Of a stretch of 64,000 nucleotides of DNA, positions 26,225-36,510 are shown in pieces. The translations under genes were made by a program, and so were the position numbers. The notes beneath the pieces were generated by a model, which did no database searches, had not been told where the DNA came from, and worked only from the letters and a program-made list of their open reading frames with translations. The DNA comes from Pigmentiphaga litoralis. GTDB lineage: Bacteria > Pseudomonadota > Gammaproteobacteria > Burkholderiales > Burkholderiaceae_B. Every line of letters starts with the position of its first letter. The stretch's first letter is position 1. Location: positions 4,399,060 through 4,463,059 of the forward strand of contig NZ_JACCBP010000001.1 of the NCBI RefSeq assembly GCF_013408655.1. Reading direction: 5' to 3'.

Positions 26225-27103
26225 TCAGCGCCAGGCCAGCGGCGGCGCCACCAGCCGGGGGCCGTCAAAGCCCGTGACCGTCCCAAACCTGGGCGATTCC
26301 GCTTCCCATGCGTGCTGCGCGTCCGCCACTTCTTCCTTGCTGTGGCCGACAAAATTCCACCACATCACGATCTCATGACCGAACGGCGCGCCGCCTACCA
26401 GCAGGATGCGCGAGCCCGGCGCCAGGGTGACGGTGACATGGTCGGTCCCGGGCGCCAAAAACGCCAGTTCATTGGGACCGAAGGGGTCGGCATCGATCTC
26501 GATTCCGCCTTGCAGCGGCAAAAAGCCGTATTCCCAGTCGGTGCGCAAGGGCAGGGTCAGCGTGACCCGGTCGGTGCTGGCCAGGTCGACACCCAGCAGG
26601 TCCGAATAGATGCGCGCCGGGGCGCGTTCGCCATTCATTTCGCCGGCCAGCAGCGTGAAGGTGGCGCCCTGGTCGGTCCATTGCGGCAGGTCGGGGTAGT
26701 GGTCGAAGGCAGGCGCCACATTGCGATCGTCGTAGGGCAGCGCGATCCACAACTGGGCGGCGTGCAGGCGTTCCTGGTCGGGCAGCGACTCTTCGGTATG
26801 GCTGATGCCGTGTCCCGCCGTCATGAGGTTGACCTGGCCCGGACGGATCACCTGCTCATTGCCCAGGCTGTCGCGATGCAGGACTTCGCCTTCCAGCATC
26901 CAGGTGAATGTCTGCAGGCCGATGTGCGGATGCGGACCGACCCGCATGCCCCCGCCCGTTTCGAACACCGCCGGGCCGGCATGGTCAAGAAAACACCAGG
27001 CGCCGATCAGCCGGCGCTGTCGGGACGGAATCAGGCGGTGCACCTTCAGGCCACCGCCAATGTCGGCTTCGCGGGCGGTCAGGCGTTGCGGGGAAGAGGG
27101 CAT
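26225..27103 (-). CDS. Pirin family protein (cupin)
   Basis: The protein has 292 residues from ATG at 27103 (MPSSPQRLTAREADIGGG); an upstream in-frame ATG at 27175 adds a non-conserved extension. The metal-binding cupin region VGPHPHIGLQTFTWMLEG followed by HRDSLG and TAGHGISHTEES is diagnostic for pirins. Bacterial pirins are cytoplasmic metal proteins, some with quercetinase activity. The C-terminal domain includes GGAPFGHEIVMWWNFVGHS. Confidence 0.92.
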   Translation of the reverse strand: MPSSPQRLTAREADIGGGLKVHRLIPSRQRRLIGAWCFLDHAGPAVFETGGGMRVGPHPHIGLQTFTWMLEGEVLHRDSLGNEQVIRPGQVNLMTAGHGISHTEESLPDQERLHAAQLWIALPYDDRNVAPAFDHYPDLPQWTDQGATFTLLAGEMNGERAPARIYSDLLGVDLASTDRVTLTLPLRTDWEYGFLPLQGGIEIDADPFGPNELAFLAPGTDHVTVTLAPGSRILLVGGAPFGHEIVMWWNFVGHSKEEVADAQHAWEAESPRFGTVTGFDGPRLVAPPLAWR

Positions 27104-27378
27104 GGCGGGCGTTCCTGAGGGGGTACGACGGGCGGCGCCATCGTAAAGAAAATAGGAAGACGGCAATGTGAACACGCAGGGGACCCGCAGAGTCCGTGGT
27201 CACCATGTTCGTGTGGCTGCCAGTGAAAAAGCATACCTGCATTCTCACGGCGGCCGGGCATGGCGGACATCTTTGTCCTGGCCCTGCTCGAGGGCCCGGA
27301 TGGAAAGTGGGTATGATTTCGGGGTTACACCGGGTGGAGCGCGCAAGGCGCCGGCCCGCGTTGACCCTGGAGAATTTC

Positions 27379-29883
27379 ATGCGGTGGTTCCGGCGCATCG
27401 CGATCGGCGCAGTGGCGGTAGCGGTGCTCGTGACGATAGGCGTTATTGCGCTGCTGGTCCTGGTCGACCCCGACAGCTATCGCAAGCCTGTGGCCGATAC
27501 CATCAAGCAGCGCTACGGCCGCACCTTGCGGATCGACGGCGACCTGAAGCTGGCGCTGTTCCCGCGGCTGGGCGTGTATGTCGAAAAGCTGTCGCTGTCC
27601 GAACCACACTCGGCCCAGACCTTTGCCGTGATTGATTCCGCGCGGGTATCGGTCGCCCTGTGGCCGCTGCTGTCGCGCCAGATCGTCCTGGACCATGTCC
27701 GGGTCAGCGGGTTGAAGGCCAACATCGTCCGCAACCGCAACGGCAAATTCAATTTTGACGACCTGATCGCCACGGCGCAGAACAACGACCTGCAGACGGC
27801 GCCCGTGCCGATGCGCGAAGCCACGGCAGGCGCGATCGCGGCCGAGGGCACGTCGGTGCAGCTGGACGTGGCGGGCATGGACTTTACGGGCGGCGAACTG
27901 GCTTACCGCGACTTTGCCACCGGCACGTCCTTGCGCTTCGAGCGCGTGGCCGCCACGACCGGGCGCATGGCCCCCGGCGTGCCGTTTGCGTTCGATGCGT
28001 CGGCCCGGGTGCTGGGGCAATCGCCCCGGCTCGATGCCGCCGTCGAAAGCCAGGGCACGATGCTGTTCGATCCGTCGGGCCGCAATGTGGCGGTGAGCAA
28101 CCTCGACTTCCGGGCGACGGGCGTGCTGCCCTCGGTCCGCGCCACGGCCTTCACCGCGCGCGGCGACGTGACCTACGACGTGCGCCGGTCGGCCATCGCC
28201 GCGACCAACGTGGCCGTCCTGTTCCAGGGCGATGTGGCCGGGACGACCCCCTTGACCGGGATCGAAACACGCATCGACGCAGCCCGCGCCGCCGTCGAGC
28301 TGGGCGCCGGCCGGCTCGAGGTGGACAAGCTATCGGTCACGGCCCAGGGCAAGGCCGACAACGACCCGTTCGAGGCATCCCTGAGCGCGCCGCGCCTGTC
28401 GATTACCGAGCAGCAGGCCAGCGGCGAAGGCATTACCGGCCGCGCCCGCCTGACAGGCCAACCCGGGATGGATGCCCGGTTTTCCCTGGCGGGCATATCG
28501 GGTACCGGCGACAAGCTGCAGCTGGACCAATTTCATGTGAATGCGGAATTCCGGCAAGGCCCGCGCGTGGTGCGGGTGACGGGCGATTCGCCGGTCGAAG
28601 CCAGCCTGAAACAGCGCACCCTGACGCTGCCGGCGGTGGCCGCGCAGGTGCAGATCGATGACCCGGCGCTGCCCGCCAAGACCCTGCAGATTCCGCTGAC
28701 CGGCACGCTGCGGGGCGATCTCGGCAGGCAAGCGCTTGCTGCCAGGCTGGATGGGCGGATCGGCGAGGATGCCTTTTCCGTGGTGGCCGACGCGGCGCAA
28801 TGGGACGCCCCGCGCATCAGTTTTTCGATGATCGCCGACACCTTCGACTTCGATGCGCTATGGCCCGGGGCGCGGAACCGCGCCGGCACGGCGTCCGCCG
28901 CCGCCACCGCGCCGCTCCGGCCCGAGGTCGACGAGCCGGTGGATCTGTCAGGCCTGCAGGGGCTGACCGTCAATGGATCGGTCAAATTCAAGTCTCTGGT
29001 GGCGCGCGGCATCAAGGCGAAAGAGGTCGGCGCCAACCTGCGCATTGCCGGCGGGCGGGCCGAACTGTCCAGTGTGCGGGCGGCGATGTATGGCGGACGC
29101 CTGAATGGCAGCCTGTTCGCGGACAGCAACGCGCAGCGGGTGGGTGCGTCCGGATCCCTGACCAATGTGCAACTGCAGCCGCTACTGTCTGACCTGACGG
29201 GTACCCACACGCTGGCGGGCCGCGGTACGCTGACAGTGAGTCTGGCCGCGGCCGGCAAGACCGTCAGCGCCCTGAAACGCAACCTGGAAGGCACCGTGCA
29301 GGCCCAGGTGCGCGACGGGGCGATCCAGGGCGTGAACCTGGCCCAGTCACTGCGCGAATTCAGGGCGCTGGCAGGGGGTGGAAGCCTGGCCGGCGCTGGC
29401 GACATGACGGCCCAGCAGGACGCGGCCCGGCGCACCGACTTTACGGACATGACCGCGCACGTGATCTTTGCCAACGGCCTGGGCACCGTTCGCGACCTGA
29501 ACCTGAAATCGCCGCTGTTGCGGGTGACCGAAGGCGATCCGGCGCGTATCGATGTGCCGGCGGGCGCCCTGGACCTGATGCTGCGCGTCAATGTCGTGGC
29601 CACGTCGACCGGCCAGGAAGGCAAGGAGCTGGCTCAATTGCGCGGCCTGGCGATACCGGTGCAGGTCAGCGGGCCGATCGACCAGCCGACCACCCGTATC
29701 CGGTGGAGCCAGGTGGGGGGCAACGCGCTGCGCGGTGCCCTCGGCGCGGGCGTCGACCGGCTGCTCGACGGCGTGCCGGCGCCAGCGGGGCAGGGCGGCC
29801 AGGGCGATGGCGCGCCAACGGACGGCGGCAGTCCATCCCGTGAACCGCTGCGAGAGCGGCTCAAGGGTCTTTTCAATCGTTAG
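27379..29883 (+). CDS. AsmA family protein
   Basis: The protein has 834 residues from ATG at 27379 (MRWFRRIAIGAVAVAVLVTIG), which opens the single N-terminal membrane segment and follows a CTGGAGA site. After it comes the AsmA motif LVDPDSYRKPVADTIKQR and a long periplasmic beta-rich body, ending with the AsmA C-terminal region (LNLKSPLLRVTEGDPARIDVP). AsmA-like proteins are inner-membrane-anchored, bridge-like proteins linked to lipid transport and outer-membrane assembly. The tail of about 40 residues is Gly/Pro/Arg-rich. The MOSC gene follows 23 nt downstream. Confidence 0.92.
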   Translation: MRWFRRIAIGAVAVAVLVTIGVIALLVLVDPDSYRKPVADTIKQRYGRTLRIDGDLKLALFPRLGVYVEKLSLSEPHSAQTFAVIDSARVSVALWPLLSRQIVLDHVRVSGLKANIVRNRNGKFNFDDLIATAQNNDLQTAPVPMREATAGAIAAEGTSVQLDVAGMDFTGGELAYRDFATGTSLRFERVAATTGRMAPGVPFAFDASARVLGQSPRLDAAVESQGTMLFDPSGRNVAVSNLDFRATGVLPSVRATAFTARGDVTYDVRRSAIAATNVAVLFQGDVAGTTPLTGIETRIDAARAAVELGAGRLEVDKLSVTAQGKADNDPFEASLSAPRLSITEQQASGEGITGRARLTGQPGMDARFSLAGISGTGDKLQLDQFHVNAEFRQGPRVVRVTGDSPVEASLKQRTLTLPAVAAQVQIDDPALPAKTLQIPLTGTLRGDLGRQALAARLDGRIGEDAFSVVADAAQWDAPRISFSMIADTFDFDALWPGARNRAGTASAAATAPLRPEVDEPVDLSGLQGLTVNGSVKFKSLVARGIKAKEVGANLRIAGGRAELSSVRAAMYGGRLNGSLFADSNAQRVGASGSLTNVQLQPLLSDLTGTHTLAGRGTLTVSLAAAGKTVSALKRNLEGTVQAQVRDGAIQGVNLAQSLREFRALAGGGSLAGAGDMTAQQDAARRTDFTDMTAHVIFANGLGTVRDLNLKSPLLRVTEGDPARIDVPAGALDLMLRVNVVATSTGQEGKELAQLRGLAIPVQVSGPIDQPTTRIRWSQVGGNALRGALGAGVDRLLDGVPAPAGQGGQGDGAPTDGGSPSREPLRERLKGLFNR

Positions 29884-29906
29884 GCGAACCAGGCATCAGC
29901 GAATTC

Positions 29907-30779
29907 ATGACTGTCACCGTTTCCGGGCTCACCATCTATCCGATCAAGTCGTGCGGCGGCATCCCGCTGCAACAGAGCGCCATCGGGATGGCGGGACTGC
30001 AGAACGATCGCCGCTGGATGCTCACCACGCCCGACGGCCTGTTCCTGACACAGCGCGGCCTGCCCGCCATGGCACGCATCGGCACCGACATCCGGAACGG
30101 GTTCCTGACGGTCACCTACCCGGGCATGCCGCGGCTGGACGTGCCGATCGACGTGATCGAAGACGACGACAGTGTTCGTTTGCAGGTGACCGTGTGGCGC
30201 GATGCGGTGGACGCGGTGGACGAAGGCGATCTGGCGGCCCAATGGTTCAGCGCCGCGCTGCAGACGCCCTGCCGTCTGGTCAAGGTGCATCCGCAGGCGC
30301 ATCGGGTGGCGGGCGTGGATTATGTCAGCGACTGGCTGGCGGCCCACCCGGAAACGGAAGGCTTCGCGCCGCGTCATGTGTACGCGTTTGCCGATGGTTA
30401 TCCGGTGCTGGTGGCCAATGAAGCGTCATTGGTGGAACTGAACCGCCGCCTGGTCGACCGTGGGCAGGGCGCCGTGGGTATGGACCGTTTCCGGGCCAAC
30501 GTCGTGCTGAGCGGGCTGGATGCCTTCGAAGAAGACTACGTGGCCATGCTGCAGGTGGGCGACATCCGCTTCGGACTCGTCAAGCCCTGCGTGCGCTGCG
30601 AAGTGCCCAACACCGATCAGGTCACCGGCCAGCGCCATGCCGAACCCATGACGACCCTGACCGGCTTTCGCAGCCAGCGGGGCGGGGGCGTGACGTTTGG
30701 CGAAAACGCGATCGTGGACGCGCCGGCGCACGCCGTCATTGCCGTGGGCGATGCCGTCGAGGTGACGCTGGAGTTTTGA
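29907..30779 (+). CDS. MOSC domain-containing protein (YcbX-like, without ferredoxin domain)
   Basis: The protein has 290 residues. An N-terminal MOSC beta-barrel segment (LTIYPIKSCGGIPL) is followed by the MOSC domain with FRANVVLSG and KPCVRCEVPNTD, whose cysteine is the expected molybdenum-cofactor ligand. Enterobacterial YcbX carries a C-terminal 2Fe-2S domain, which is absent here; the protein ends after the MOSC domain. It probably reduces N-hydroxylated compounds, as YcbX/mARC proteins do, and would need a separate electron donor. Confidence 0.9.
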   Translation: MTVTVSGLTIYPIKSCGGIPLQQSAIGMAGLQNDRRWMLTTPDGLFLTQRGLPAMARIGTDIRNGFLTVTYPGMPRLDVPIDVIEDDDSVRLQVTVWRDAVDAVDEGDLAAQWFSAALQTPCRLVKVHPQAHRVAGVDYVSDWLAAHPETEGFAPRHVYAFADGYPVLVANEASLVELNRRLVDRGQGAVGMDRFRANVVLSGLDAFEEDYVAMLQVGDIRFGLVKPCVRCEVPNTDQVTGQRHAEPMTTLTGFRSQRGGGVTFGENAIVDAPAHAVIAVGDAVEVTLEF

Positions 30780-30870
30780 GGAGGCGCGGACCGGAACGGC
30801 CCCGCAGGGGGGTATCAGGGGGTATCAGGGCGCATCCGGTGCCCTGGCGGGCGGCCCGCGCCTGCACCCG

Positions 30871-32070
<1,200 letters not shown>

Positions 32071-32676
32071 TTACTCAGCCGTTGATTCGCGGCGGAACAG
32101 ATGCGAATGCACGGCGCCCGCGCGGTCGATGCGGAGCAGTTCCATGCCGGCGGGCGGCGGGATGACGGATTCGGCTTCGATGTACAGCAGGCCGTCGTCG
32201 GCCAGCACGGCCAAGGCCTTGGGGATCGCGCGTTCCAGCCAGTCTCCCCCAAAAGGAGGATCCAGAAAGATCAGGTCGAAGCGGGTCGGCGCCTGGCGCG
32301 GGATGGCGACCATGGCATCGGCGGCGATCAGGGTAACGTTCGTGATGTGGAGTTTGTCGCAGATGGCCTTGAGCGCGGCCACGGCGCCGCGGTCATGTTC
32401 GACCATGACCACGCTGCCCACGCCGCGCGACACGGCTTCGAGCCCCAGCGCACCGGTGCCGGCGAACGCGTCCAGTACCTGCCGGCCGTCGAATTCGCCG
32501 TCCCACAGATGGGTGATCCAGTTGAATAGCGTTTCGCGCACGCGGTCGGGCGTGGGACGCAGGCCGTCGCGATTGATGACCGGGATCGTCGTCCGTTTGA
32601 ATTGGCCGCCGATGATGCGGATTTTGTGCGGGATGACCGCTTTTGGCCGGACGCGCGGCTTGGTGGATGGTGGCAT
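32071..32676 (-). CDS. rsmD: 16S rRNA (guanine(966)-N(2))-methyltransferase
   Basis: The protein has 201 residues. RPTPDRVRETLFNWI, LDAFAGTGALGLEAVSRG (SAM-binding) and LIFLDPPFGG (DPPF catalytic motif) are the signature of RsmD, which methylates G966 of 16S rRNA. Length is normal for the family. It is divergent from ftsY with a 158-bp spacer, an arrangement seen across betaproteobacteria. Confidence 0.95.
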   Translation of the reverse strand: MPPSTKPRVRPKAVIPHKIRIIGGQFKRTTIPVINRDGLRPTPDRVRETLFNWITHLWDGEFDGRQVLDAFAGTGALGLEAVSRGVGSVVMVEHDRGAVAALKAICDKLHITNVTLIAADAMVAIPRQAPTRFDLIFLDPPFGGDWLERAIPKALAVLADDGLLYIEAESVIPPPAGMELLRIDRAGAVHSHLFRRESTAE

Positions 32677-32834
32677 GATGTCTGACCGGTAGAATCAGGG
32701 GATTCTATGTCGTATGCGCCGCGCGTGCTGGCGCGACGACCGGGCGGCTGGCGGAGGGTAGGGGCGCGGACAGGTTGATCCGCCGCGACCGCCGCCCGCC
32801 AGGCCCGCCGTGACGCTCTATCAGACAGGTTTTC

Positions 32835-35800
32835 ATGTTCAGTTTCTTCAAGAAAAAAATCTTCAAGACCGATACGCCGGAGCCCAAAGCGCCCGACGAG
32901 GTCACTCAGGATCAGGACGCGCAGCGGCGCGAGGTGGAAGCGCGTGAGGGGGCGGCGCCTGCTTCGACTCCTGCTTCGGCGGGAACGGTTGCTCCCGCTT
33001 CGACGCCCGCGCCAGTTACGGCGCCTGCCCCTGCCCCTGCTGCTGAAGGCCCGCGGCCGGGTGCTGCACCGGTTGCGCCTGCGGCGCCAGTCCCAGCTCC
33101 TGCTCCCGCCTCTGCGACGCCGGGTGCCCCTGCCGCGCGTGCGGCGACCGATACGGGCAGTGCGACTTCGCCTGGTGCGCCAGCCGTACACGGCGCACCG
33201 GCCGGACTGACGCGAACGGCGCCGCCAGCCGCTGCTCCCGCCCCTGCGCCAGCCGCCACTAGCCTGCCTGCCGGGTTGGCGACCGGCGGGTCCTCTCCGG
33301 TGATGCCGGCTGCTACGCCCGCGACTGCGATGCCGACGCCGGCTCCGACTGCAGCGCCGACGTCGTTCCTGCCACCGATTACGCCCATGCCGGCCGAGGC
33401 ACCCGCGGAATCGTTCTTGCCGCCGGTGACGCCCACGCCTGACATCGTCGCGCCTACGGAGTCTTTCCTTCCGCCGGTTTCGCCGTTGCCAGACGTTCCG
33501 GCAACCGAGTCTTTCCTGCCACCGGCCGCGCCGACGCCTGCACCTTCGGCGCCATCAACCTCGGCCCCGGTGCATGCCCCGCCTCCCGTTCCCGCACCGG
33601 CGAGCGTCACGTCTGCGGCCGCAGCGCCTGCCGTCGCAGCTCCGGCCCCGTCGGCCTTCGTTCCGACGTCCACGCCGGCAGCAGCGCCCTCGGTGCCACC
33701 TGCGTCTGCGCCTGCCGCGACGCCAGTGCCTGCGCCTGCCGCGACGCCAGTGCCTGCGCCCGCAGCTGCTCCTGCGGCAACACCGGCATCTGCGCCCGCA
33801 GCGACGCCGGCACCTACGCCAACAGCCACACCGGCATCCGCGCCCGCAGCGACGCCAGTCGCAGCACCGACACCGGGAGTTTCGCGACCCGCGGCAACAC
33901 CGGGTTCTGCTCCTGCTCCCTCGGCACCTGCCGCGCCGGATGCGCCACTCGCACGCAGCGAGCCCGTTCCGTCGACACCGCCGGTGGCTCCGCCGCGCGT
34001 TGAGCCCGCCACTCCTGTTGCGCCTGTTGCCCCCGCTGCGCCGTTTCAGCAGACCGCGCCTGCTGCGCCCGCCGCGACTCCGGTGCAAGGGGATCGTGCC
34101 GCTGCCCCAACGGCGCCAGCGCCCGCAGAACCGGTGCCTTCAGTCCCGCGCGTTGCGCCCGCTCAGCCGGCTCAGCCCGTGACCCCGGCATCGGCGCAAC
34201 CGGCCGTTGTTGCACCGCCTGTTTCGCCTGTTGCGCCTGCGTCGCCCGCCTCGCGTGCGGAACCCTCTGCGCCGACTGCCCCCACGGCGCGTCCGACGCC
34301 TGCGGCGCCACCGGCCCAGACACCCCGTGTGGACGCGCCATCTGCGGCTCCGGCGGCTCGTACTCCGCCTATGGCACCGCCGGCACCGGCTGTCGCGCCT
34401 TCGGCTCCTTCGGCAGCCCCTTCAGCTCCTGCCGCAGCGCGGCCCGGGCAAGCGGCAACACCGGCTGTAGCCCCGGTCCAAGCGCCCGCATCACCCCAGC
34501 GGTCGGCCGCCGCGGTTGCTGACTCGGCGCCGCCCGTAACAGCGACGCCAGCCGCGCCGGTGGCGCCTGCGCCAGCTGCGACGCGAACCTCGACGGGCGT
34601 TCCGGCTCCGGCCGCAACGTCATCGTCGACGTCATCCGCCACGTCAAAGCTAGCCCCAGCAGCAGCGCCAACGGCGGTCCCCACGCCGAACCCAGCCGCG
34701 ACTGCGGCATCGACTGCGGCATCGACTCCGGCGCAGGCACCTGTAGTGACCCCGGCGCAGACGCCCACGCCCAGCCCGGCTGCGACCGCTGCATCGACTC
34801 CGGCGCGCGTCCCGGCGCAGGCACCCGCACCCACTCCCACCCCGGCGCAAGCCCCCGCCCCCGCCGGCGCCGTCTCCGCCGTGCGTTCCTTCTTTACCCG
34901 GCTGTCTCCGTCGGCCGAACCGGCGCGCGAAGCGCCGCCGGTTGCAGCGCCGACGCCGGTGCTTCCGGACCATGCGGTCACGCCGACCGTGCCGGCACCC
35001 GCGCCGACCGTTGCGCCGGCGCCTGCCGTGTCGACGCCGATCGCGATCACGCCGGTGCCGCCCACCCCGGTTCCCGAGCCTTCGCCCGCTGCCGCGAAGG
35101 CGGCCAAGGCGAGCTGGCTGAATCGGTTGAAGACGGGGTTGTCGCGCACGGGTCAGAACTTCACGTCGCTGTTCATTGGCGTGAAGGTCGATGAGGATCT
35201 GTTCGAGGAGTTGGAAACCGCGCTGATCATGGCGGACACGGGCGTGGATGCGGCGGTGTCGCTGCTGAAAAGTCTGCGTGCCCGGGTGAAGCAGGAGCGG
35301 ATCGAGGATGCGCAGCAGGTGAAGGTGGTGCTGCGGGAAGTGCTGGCGGCGCATTTGCGGCCGCTGGAAAAGACCTTTGCGCTGGACCGTCCTTACCCGG
35401 TGGTGACGATGCTGGCGGGCGTGAATGGCGCGGGCAAGACGACGTCGATCGGCAAGCTGGCGCGTACCTTCCAGAACCAGGGCAAGAAGGTGTTGCTGGC
35501 CGCGGGCGATACGTTCCGGGCGGCGGCGCGCGAGCAGCTGGTGGAGTGGGGCGCCCGCAATAACGTGACGGTGATCGCGCAGGACGGCGGGGATCCGGCG
35601 GCGGTGGCGTTTGACGCCGTGCAGTCGGGCAAGGCGCGCGGGATGGGTGTCGTGATGATCGACACGGCGGGCCGGCTGCCGACGCAGTTGCACTTGATGG
35701 AAGAGATCAAGAAGATCAAGCGGGTGATCGGCAAGGCCGACCCTACCGCGCCGCACGAAGTGCTGCTGGTGATCGACGGCAATACGGGCCAGAACGCGTT

Positions 35801-36017
35801 GGCGCAGATCAAGGCGTTCGACCAGGCGATCGGCCTGACCGGCCTGATCGTGACCAAGCTGGACGGCACGGCCAAGGGTGGCATCCTGGCCGCCGTGGCG
35901 GCGGGTGCGCAGGGCGTGCGGCCGATTCCGGTGTACTGGATCGGCGTGGGCGAAGGGATTGAGGATTTGCAGCCGTTCGTGGCTGACGAGTTCGCGGGCG
36001 CGGTGCTCGGGCTGTAA
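32835..36017 (+). CDS. ftsY: Signal recognition particle receptor FtsY with giant Ala/Pro-rich linker
   Basis: The protein has 1060 residues; most FtsY proteins have 300-500. Residues 1-17 (MFSFFKKKIFKTDTPEP) are a short basic/hydrophobic start. A linker of about 740 residues, almost wholly Ala, Pro, Thr, Ser and Val, follows; it has four SFLPP motifs at residues 177-230. The conserved NG GTPase domain begins near 757 (WLNRLKTGLSRTGQNF), with GVNGAGKT at 862-869, DTFRAAAREQL, DTAGR and TKLDGTAKGG. It targets ribosome-SRP complexes to the membrane. The reading frame is intact throughout, so this is not a frameshift artefact, though slippage in such sequence could affect an assembly. Confidence 0.95.
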   Translation: MFSFFKKKIFKTDTPEPKAPDEVTQDQDAQRREVEAREGAAPASTPASAGTVAPASTPAPVTAPAPAPAAEGPRPGAAPVAPAAPVPAPAPASATPGAPAARAATDTGSATSPGAPAVHGAPAGLTRTAPPAAAPAPAPAATSLPAGLATGGSSPVMPAATPATAMPTPAPTAAPTSFLPPITPMPAEAPAESFLPPVTPTPDIVAPTESFLPPVSPLPDVPATESFLPPAAPTPAPSAPSTSAPVHAPPPVPAPASVTSAAAAPAVAAPAPSAFVPTSTPAAAPSVPPASAPAATPVPAPAATPVPAPAAAPAATPASAPAATPAPTPTATPASAPAATPVAAPTPGVSRPAATPGSAPAPSAPAAPDAPLARSEPVPSTPPVAPPRVEPATPVAPVAPAAPFQQTAPAAPAATPVQGDRAAAPTAPAPAEPVPSVPRVAPAQPAQPVTPASAQPAVVAPPVSPVAPASPASRAEPSAPTAPTARPTPAAPPAQTPRVDAPSAAPAARTPPMAPPAPAVAPSAPSAAPSAPAAARPGQAATPAVAPVQAPASPQRSAAAVADSAPPVTATPAAPVAPAPAATRTSTGVPAPAATSSSTSSATSKLAPAAAPTAVPTPNPAATAASTAASTPAQAPVVTPAQTPTPSPAATAASTPARVPAQAPAPTPTPAQAPAPAGAVSAVRSFFTRLSPSAEPAREAPPVAAPTPVLPDHAVTPTVPAPAPTVAPAPAVSTPIAITPVPPTPVPEPSPAAAKAAKASWLNRLKTGLSRTGQNFTSLFIGVKVDEDLFEELETALIMADTGVDAAVSLLKSLRARVKQERIEDAQQVKVVLREVLAAHLRPLEKTFALDRPYPVVTMLAGVNGAGKTTSIGKLARTFQNQGKKVLLAAGDTFRAAAREQLVEWGARNNVTVIAQDGGDPAAVAFDAVQSGKARGMGVVMIDTAGRLPTQLHLMEEIKKIKRVIGKADPTAPHEVLLVIDGNTGQNALAQIKAFDQAIGLTGLIVTKLDGTAKGGILAAVAAGAQGVRPIPVYWIGVGEGIEDLQPFVADEFAGAVLGL

Positions 36018-36019
36018 AC

Positions 36020-36053
36020 GGCTCGATTGGCGAGCCAGCTTGGCGGCCAAGCT
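36020..36053 (+). terminator. Two back-to-back perfect hairpins after ftsY
   Basis: GGCTCG/CGAGCC (36020-36036, 5-nt loop) is followed without a gap by AGCTTGG/CCAAGCT (36037-36053, 3-nt loop). They begin 2 nt after the ftsY stop codon. There is no U-run, so they may act as a terminator with Rho or as transcript-stabilising stems. Confidence 0.55.
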
Positions 36054-36285
36054 GCTCGCGTCAAGAAGCTGTCCGTATGCGCCGGGCATGTCGCCACAGT
36101 GAATCAGTGCGGGCGGCAGTTCGCCCAGCAAGGCCCTCCAGGCCCCTCAGGCCCCTCACGCCGGTCAGCTTGCCGCCGCCTTCAGCCGTCATGCCTATGC
36201 GAGTGCCGCGCCCCTATCCGGCTGGCCGCAGTGCGTGGCCTGGCGGGTCCAGCGCCCGCCGTCCAGCGCCCAGACCTCGTCCCAC

Positions 36286-36346
36286 AAATCGATCCCCAAA
36301 TCGATCCCACAAATCGATCCCCCGAATCGATCCCACAAATCGGTCC
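36286..36346. repeat. Five tandem 12-13 bp repeats (AAATCGATCC)
   Basis: Near-identical copies of AAATCGATCC start at 36286, 36298, 36311, 36324 and 36337; the fourth and fifth carry single changes. The array lies in the 489-bp non-coding gap between ftsY and the aspartoacylase-like gene. I see no gene in that gap. Confidence 0.85.
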
Positions 36347-36443
36347 CCAAAAACATGACGGCCCCGGAAAGTCGGTGAACGACTCGCCAGGGCCTGGGGA
36401 AACTGTGCGGTTCACGACGCAAGGTCCTGAACCGCCTCATCTA

Positions 36444-36510
36444 CATCAACGCATCAAGCATCAAGCATCAACGCATCAAGCATCACAACATCAACGCATC
36501 AAACCATCAC
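36444..36510. repeat. Short tandem repeats of CATCAA units
   Basis: About nine irregular copies of CATCAA with G, C or GC spacers (CATCAACG, CATCAAG) run up to and just into the 3' end of the aspartoacylase-like gene. They are a second simple array in the same non-coding gap. Confidence 0.75.

Noticed and set aside
33574..34340. Arg/Pro-rich and Ala/Gly-rich frames overlapping the FtsY linker on both strands
   Set aside because: These are by-products of the GCN/CCN-rich linker sequence in other frames.
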